Assembly: GCA_036320915.1 (NCBI GenBank)
Contig: JAXBDG010000010.1
Location: 124,001-188,000 of the forward strand
Source: Linnemannia elongata
Taxonomy: Eukaryota; Mortierellomycota; Mortierellomycetes; Mortierellales; Mortierellaceae
DNA: 64,000 bases
Direction of reading: 5' to 3'
The notes under the pieces are model-generated. The model was not told the DNA's origin. It made no database searches and saw only the letters and a program-made list of their open reading frames with translations. Shown in pieces: positions 61,801 to 64,000 of this stretch; within the stretch, counting starts at the first letter, position 1; every line of letters starts with the position of its first letter. The translations under genes were made by a program, and so were the position numbers.

Positions 61801-62034
61801 TCAAGACCCTTCTGTGTCGCGTTCTATAACTTTCGTCATTATATAAAAGTCTACATAGAGTTGCCCGTGCGTGAAGGCGGATATATACAGGCTGTCGTTG
61901 TTTGGCCTTGTGACATTAATAGTAAGGGCAAATGCCTGTCTGATGGGAAATTGAAGTCGAGTGAACTTGATGGGTGCTGTACCGTCGTCATTTGTCGTTG
62001 GAAGAATACAGGGATTGCGGAATGGATGATCCAT
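61801..62034 (-). pseudogene. PIF1/Helitron-type helicase C-terminal fragment
   Basis: The minus-strand frame reads APIKFTRLQFPIRQAFALTIN and later AFTHGQLYVDFYIMTKV. Intact PIF1/Helitron helicases have, between these, a conserved Lys-x-Gln-Gly-Gln segment and a final Ser-Arg; both are missing, replaced by about 14 unrelated residues. It is a decayed fragment of the last helicase motifs. No Rep domain is recognisable upstream. A 174-codon frame at 62512-61988, in a different frame, has no recognised motif. Confidence 0.6.
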
Positions 62035-63303
62035 GATTTTTGCAGAAGGGCGCCATTGAAAATACTTCTCTACTCAGTAACTTTTTGCCCTTGGCAAGGA
62101 CAAAGGACTGCTTGATTTCGATGAAGAACAAGCTGAAGTCTCCTTCAGCTCGGGCTCTGGGTGAGGTCAGACAATCTGAAATTTGACAACCTTCGCAGGA
62201 TAGGGTAATAACCATGCTGATTCCGTATTTTCTGTTGTCTCCTTCCCTTCGATTCGTTTTTTTTTCTACTTCTGCCGCTTGCACCTTCAGAAGTGTTTTC
62301 TGCTCTTTGCCCATCTTGGGTTGCAATGGTGTGGCTACTGACGGTTGCGAGTGCTTTCTCGACGTCACTGCCACCGAGAACCCGCCGTAGTTAAAAGCAA
62401 GGGTATATGTTGCCATTGATCCAGAGAAGTTATCGCTGTTGTGTGTTGAAGGAGCTGGGGAGAGTGGAGAGACTGAAGAACCTTCGCCAAAGCGCTTCAA
62501 ACTGGCTGTCAAGCAAAAGGCGGTCTACCAGCTACCTTCAACACCTATGGGATTCAAGACGCATTGTATGCGAGTAATAGTAAATTAGGGAAGCATACTG
62601 CCAAGGGGGCAGCAACCCTGGCATGAGCAGCCCTAGAATGAAGAGTACCTGGTAGAGATCGTTTTCCTCCTTGGAGGATGAGCATTGTGAGGATACTGAG
62701 GTTGAGAATAAAGCTATTGTTGTTGGTGTTGACAATATTGTGGGTCTGTGAAGCGTAGGGTGCAACCATGCGATAGCTCCCAAGAGCCTTGAAGCGATGC
62801 CTGTGGAGAAGGACGGGCAACGAGTGGCCACTATTGACAGGGTGCGTGTGCCTGATGTGAGTGCGGCTGAAGGGATGTTTGTTAAGTTCATTGGTCAACC
62901 GGTATAGGGCCTAGTAAAGGAGTAAAATGAAGACGGGTAAGTGTTTAAGTTTGTGTGGGATATGGTGATGTGTTGGCGGCAAATAGATAAAAAAAAAGCG
63001 CAGCCTAGGGGGGGGGCAATTCTCTTTTTCCCTTTTGAAGTCCGGGTGGGGATGAGCCGGTGTTATCTGTTGCTCTCTGTTGCCAGTGTGTGCCACACCC
63101 ATGTGCAACTAAGAAATTCCACACGGTATTAATAATTTTCATTCACCAGTTTTTCTTTACTTTTTTTTATTCCCCTCAATATTAAATTTCACCTCCTTCT
63201 CCTTCTCCCTGCACTTTCTCCTTCCAACATCCTCCCATCCTCCCATATCAACCCCATTGCTACTTCCTCTCTTTCCCTTCTCACCAACCAACCTACTACA
63301 ACC
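62035..63303. other. Region with no confident gene
   Basis: Minus-strand frames at 62512-61988 and 62898-62538 are moderately long and not low-complexity, but they share no motif with a family I know and do not join by clear splice sites. They could be more transposon debris. CT-rich leader sequence begins near 63180. Confidence 0.35.
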
Positions 63304-63476
63304 ATGAGCAAGGACAACAGTCATATCGACAGCGACAGTTCCTCTGTCCTCTCGCAAGCACCCCAAAAGGACTCCCTCAAATCCTTTATCTCCACCCTCG
63401 CTACCTTCAGCGGCGACCTCTCCTCACTCACCTGCCCCTCCTTCCTCCTCAGCTCCGTCTCCCTCCTCGAATACAG
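63304..63476 (+). CDS. Oxysterol-binding protein Osh4/Kes1-like, first exon (partial)
   Basis: The first exon runs from ATG 63304 (leader CCTACTACAACC) to 63476. After a short Ser-rich start, residues about 25-57 read SLKSFISTLATFSGDLSSL, TCPSFLLSSVSLLEY, which matches the lid and N-terminal segment of Osh4/Kes1-type oxysterol-binding proteins (the yeast protein begins with a near-identical layout). These proteins exchange sterol and PI4P between membranes. The exon ends TACAG|GCAAGC, a GC-type donor like that of NAA38. I cannot identify exon 2 with confidence in 63477-64000; it may lie outside the window. Confidence 0.7.
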
Positions 63477-64000
63477 GCAAGCAATCACCCTCCTTCTTCT
63501 TCTCTTCTCTTCCTTACTGTCTATTGTTCAATCTCTCGCTCATCCGAATGAACTCATTCAGTCACGCATCTTTCTCCCACCAACAACAAAAACCAAGCAA
63601 GGAAGCAATGCACAACTACAGTCGGACTCATCTTCCTTACGCCTCCATTCCCCATCTCGTTTTCTTTTCACCGGTACTTTTTTTCTTTTATTGTTGTGTC
63701 TTGGTCTCGTTGGCAAACCTTCCCGACCTATCGTTTGCGCGTCTATTGGTTTGTGGAGTGTGTGTTCGATTGGGCATCCGAGACATTTGTGCGTCATGTA
63801 TGGCATTTGGTGGCAACACCAGAATGCTTTTGAATAGAGAGGAGACAAAGAGGCAATCCACAATTATTCTATGTTTGACGACCAAATCTCACTCCTTGAT
63901 TTCGTTCTTTGGCTGTGGACCTTTCTCTTTCTCCTTTCCCTTCTTTCTCCCCTTTCTTTTTATCCTTACTTCTGCCATGTGCAAACCAAAGAACGACCTC
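63477..64000 (+). other. Presumed first intron of the Osh4-like gene
   Basis: Follows the GC-type donor at 63477. It is CT-rich, with no clear acceptor plus continuing oxysterol-binding-protein sequence before the window ends. Confidence 0.4.

Overview
This is a eukaryotic nuclear window, almost certainly from a filamentous fungus, with early-diverging Mortierella-type fungi my best guess. Genes are interrupted by several short GT-AG introns, two of which use GC-AG ends. Leaders are CT-rich, intergenic DNA is full of GA, CT and poly-A/T microsatellites, and the encoded proteins have Gln, Asn, Ser and Pro runs. I see no bacterial features: no operons, rRNA, tRNA or CRISPR.

Layout. (1) 1-12.86 kb: no supportable gene, with microsatellites and a cluster of GGTACC palindromes. 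(2) 12.86-43.6 kb: a housekeeping block. It holds a PHO80/PCL-type cyclin, the NatC subunit NAA38, mitochondrial ribosomal protein mS35/Rsm24 (minus), class II fructose-bisphosphate aldolase, a Gln-rich unknown protein, a WCGPC redoxin fused to a MANF-like C-terminal helical domain, a tiny gene made of that same domain alone, a hemerythrin-like protein with a Cys-rich tail (minus), a ZNRD2/p27 zinc-ribbon protein, an epsin (ENTH) clathrin adaptor, a GATA-factor and a His-rich acidic unknown. (3) 46-57 kb: a transposon-rich island. It contains a decayed hAT element with terminal inverted repeats whose right end abuts a truncated helix-turn-helix frame, a frameshifted pogo/Tigger-like transposase, a separate hAT-end fragment, and an apparently intact Crypton (tyrosine recombinase plus GCR1_C-like domain). 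One single-exon putative glycosyltransferase sits inside the island. (4) 57.8-60.3 kb: a GT61/EOGT-like membrane glycosyltransferase (minus). (5) 60.3-64 kb: a helicase fragment that may come from a Helitron, a 41-bp tandem repeat, and the first exon of an oxysterol-binding protein (Osh4/Kes1-like) cut by the window end.

The best candidates for something new are the paired domain architecture at 25.7-27.2 kb (a fused and a free copy of one small helical domain, 182 bp apart), the degenerate hemerythrin with a metallothionein-like tail at 27.8-29.2 kb, and the intact Crypton lying between two glycosyltransferase genes. Exon joins were deduced by hand from splice consensus plus frame continuity. 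They are given per gene and should be read as models, not as transcript evidence.
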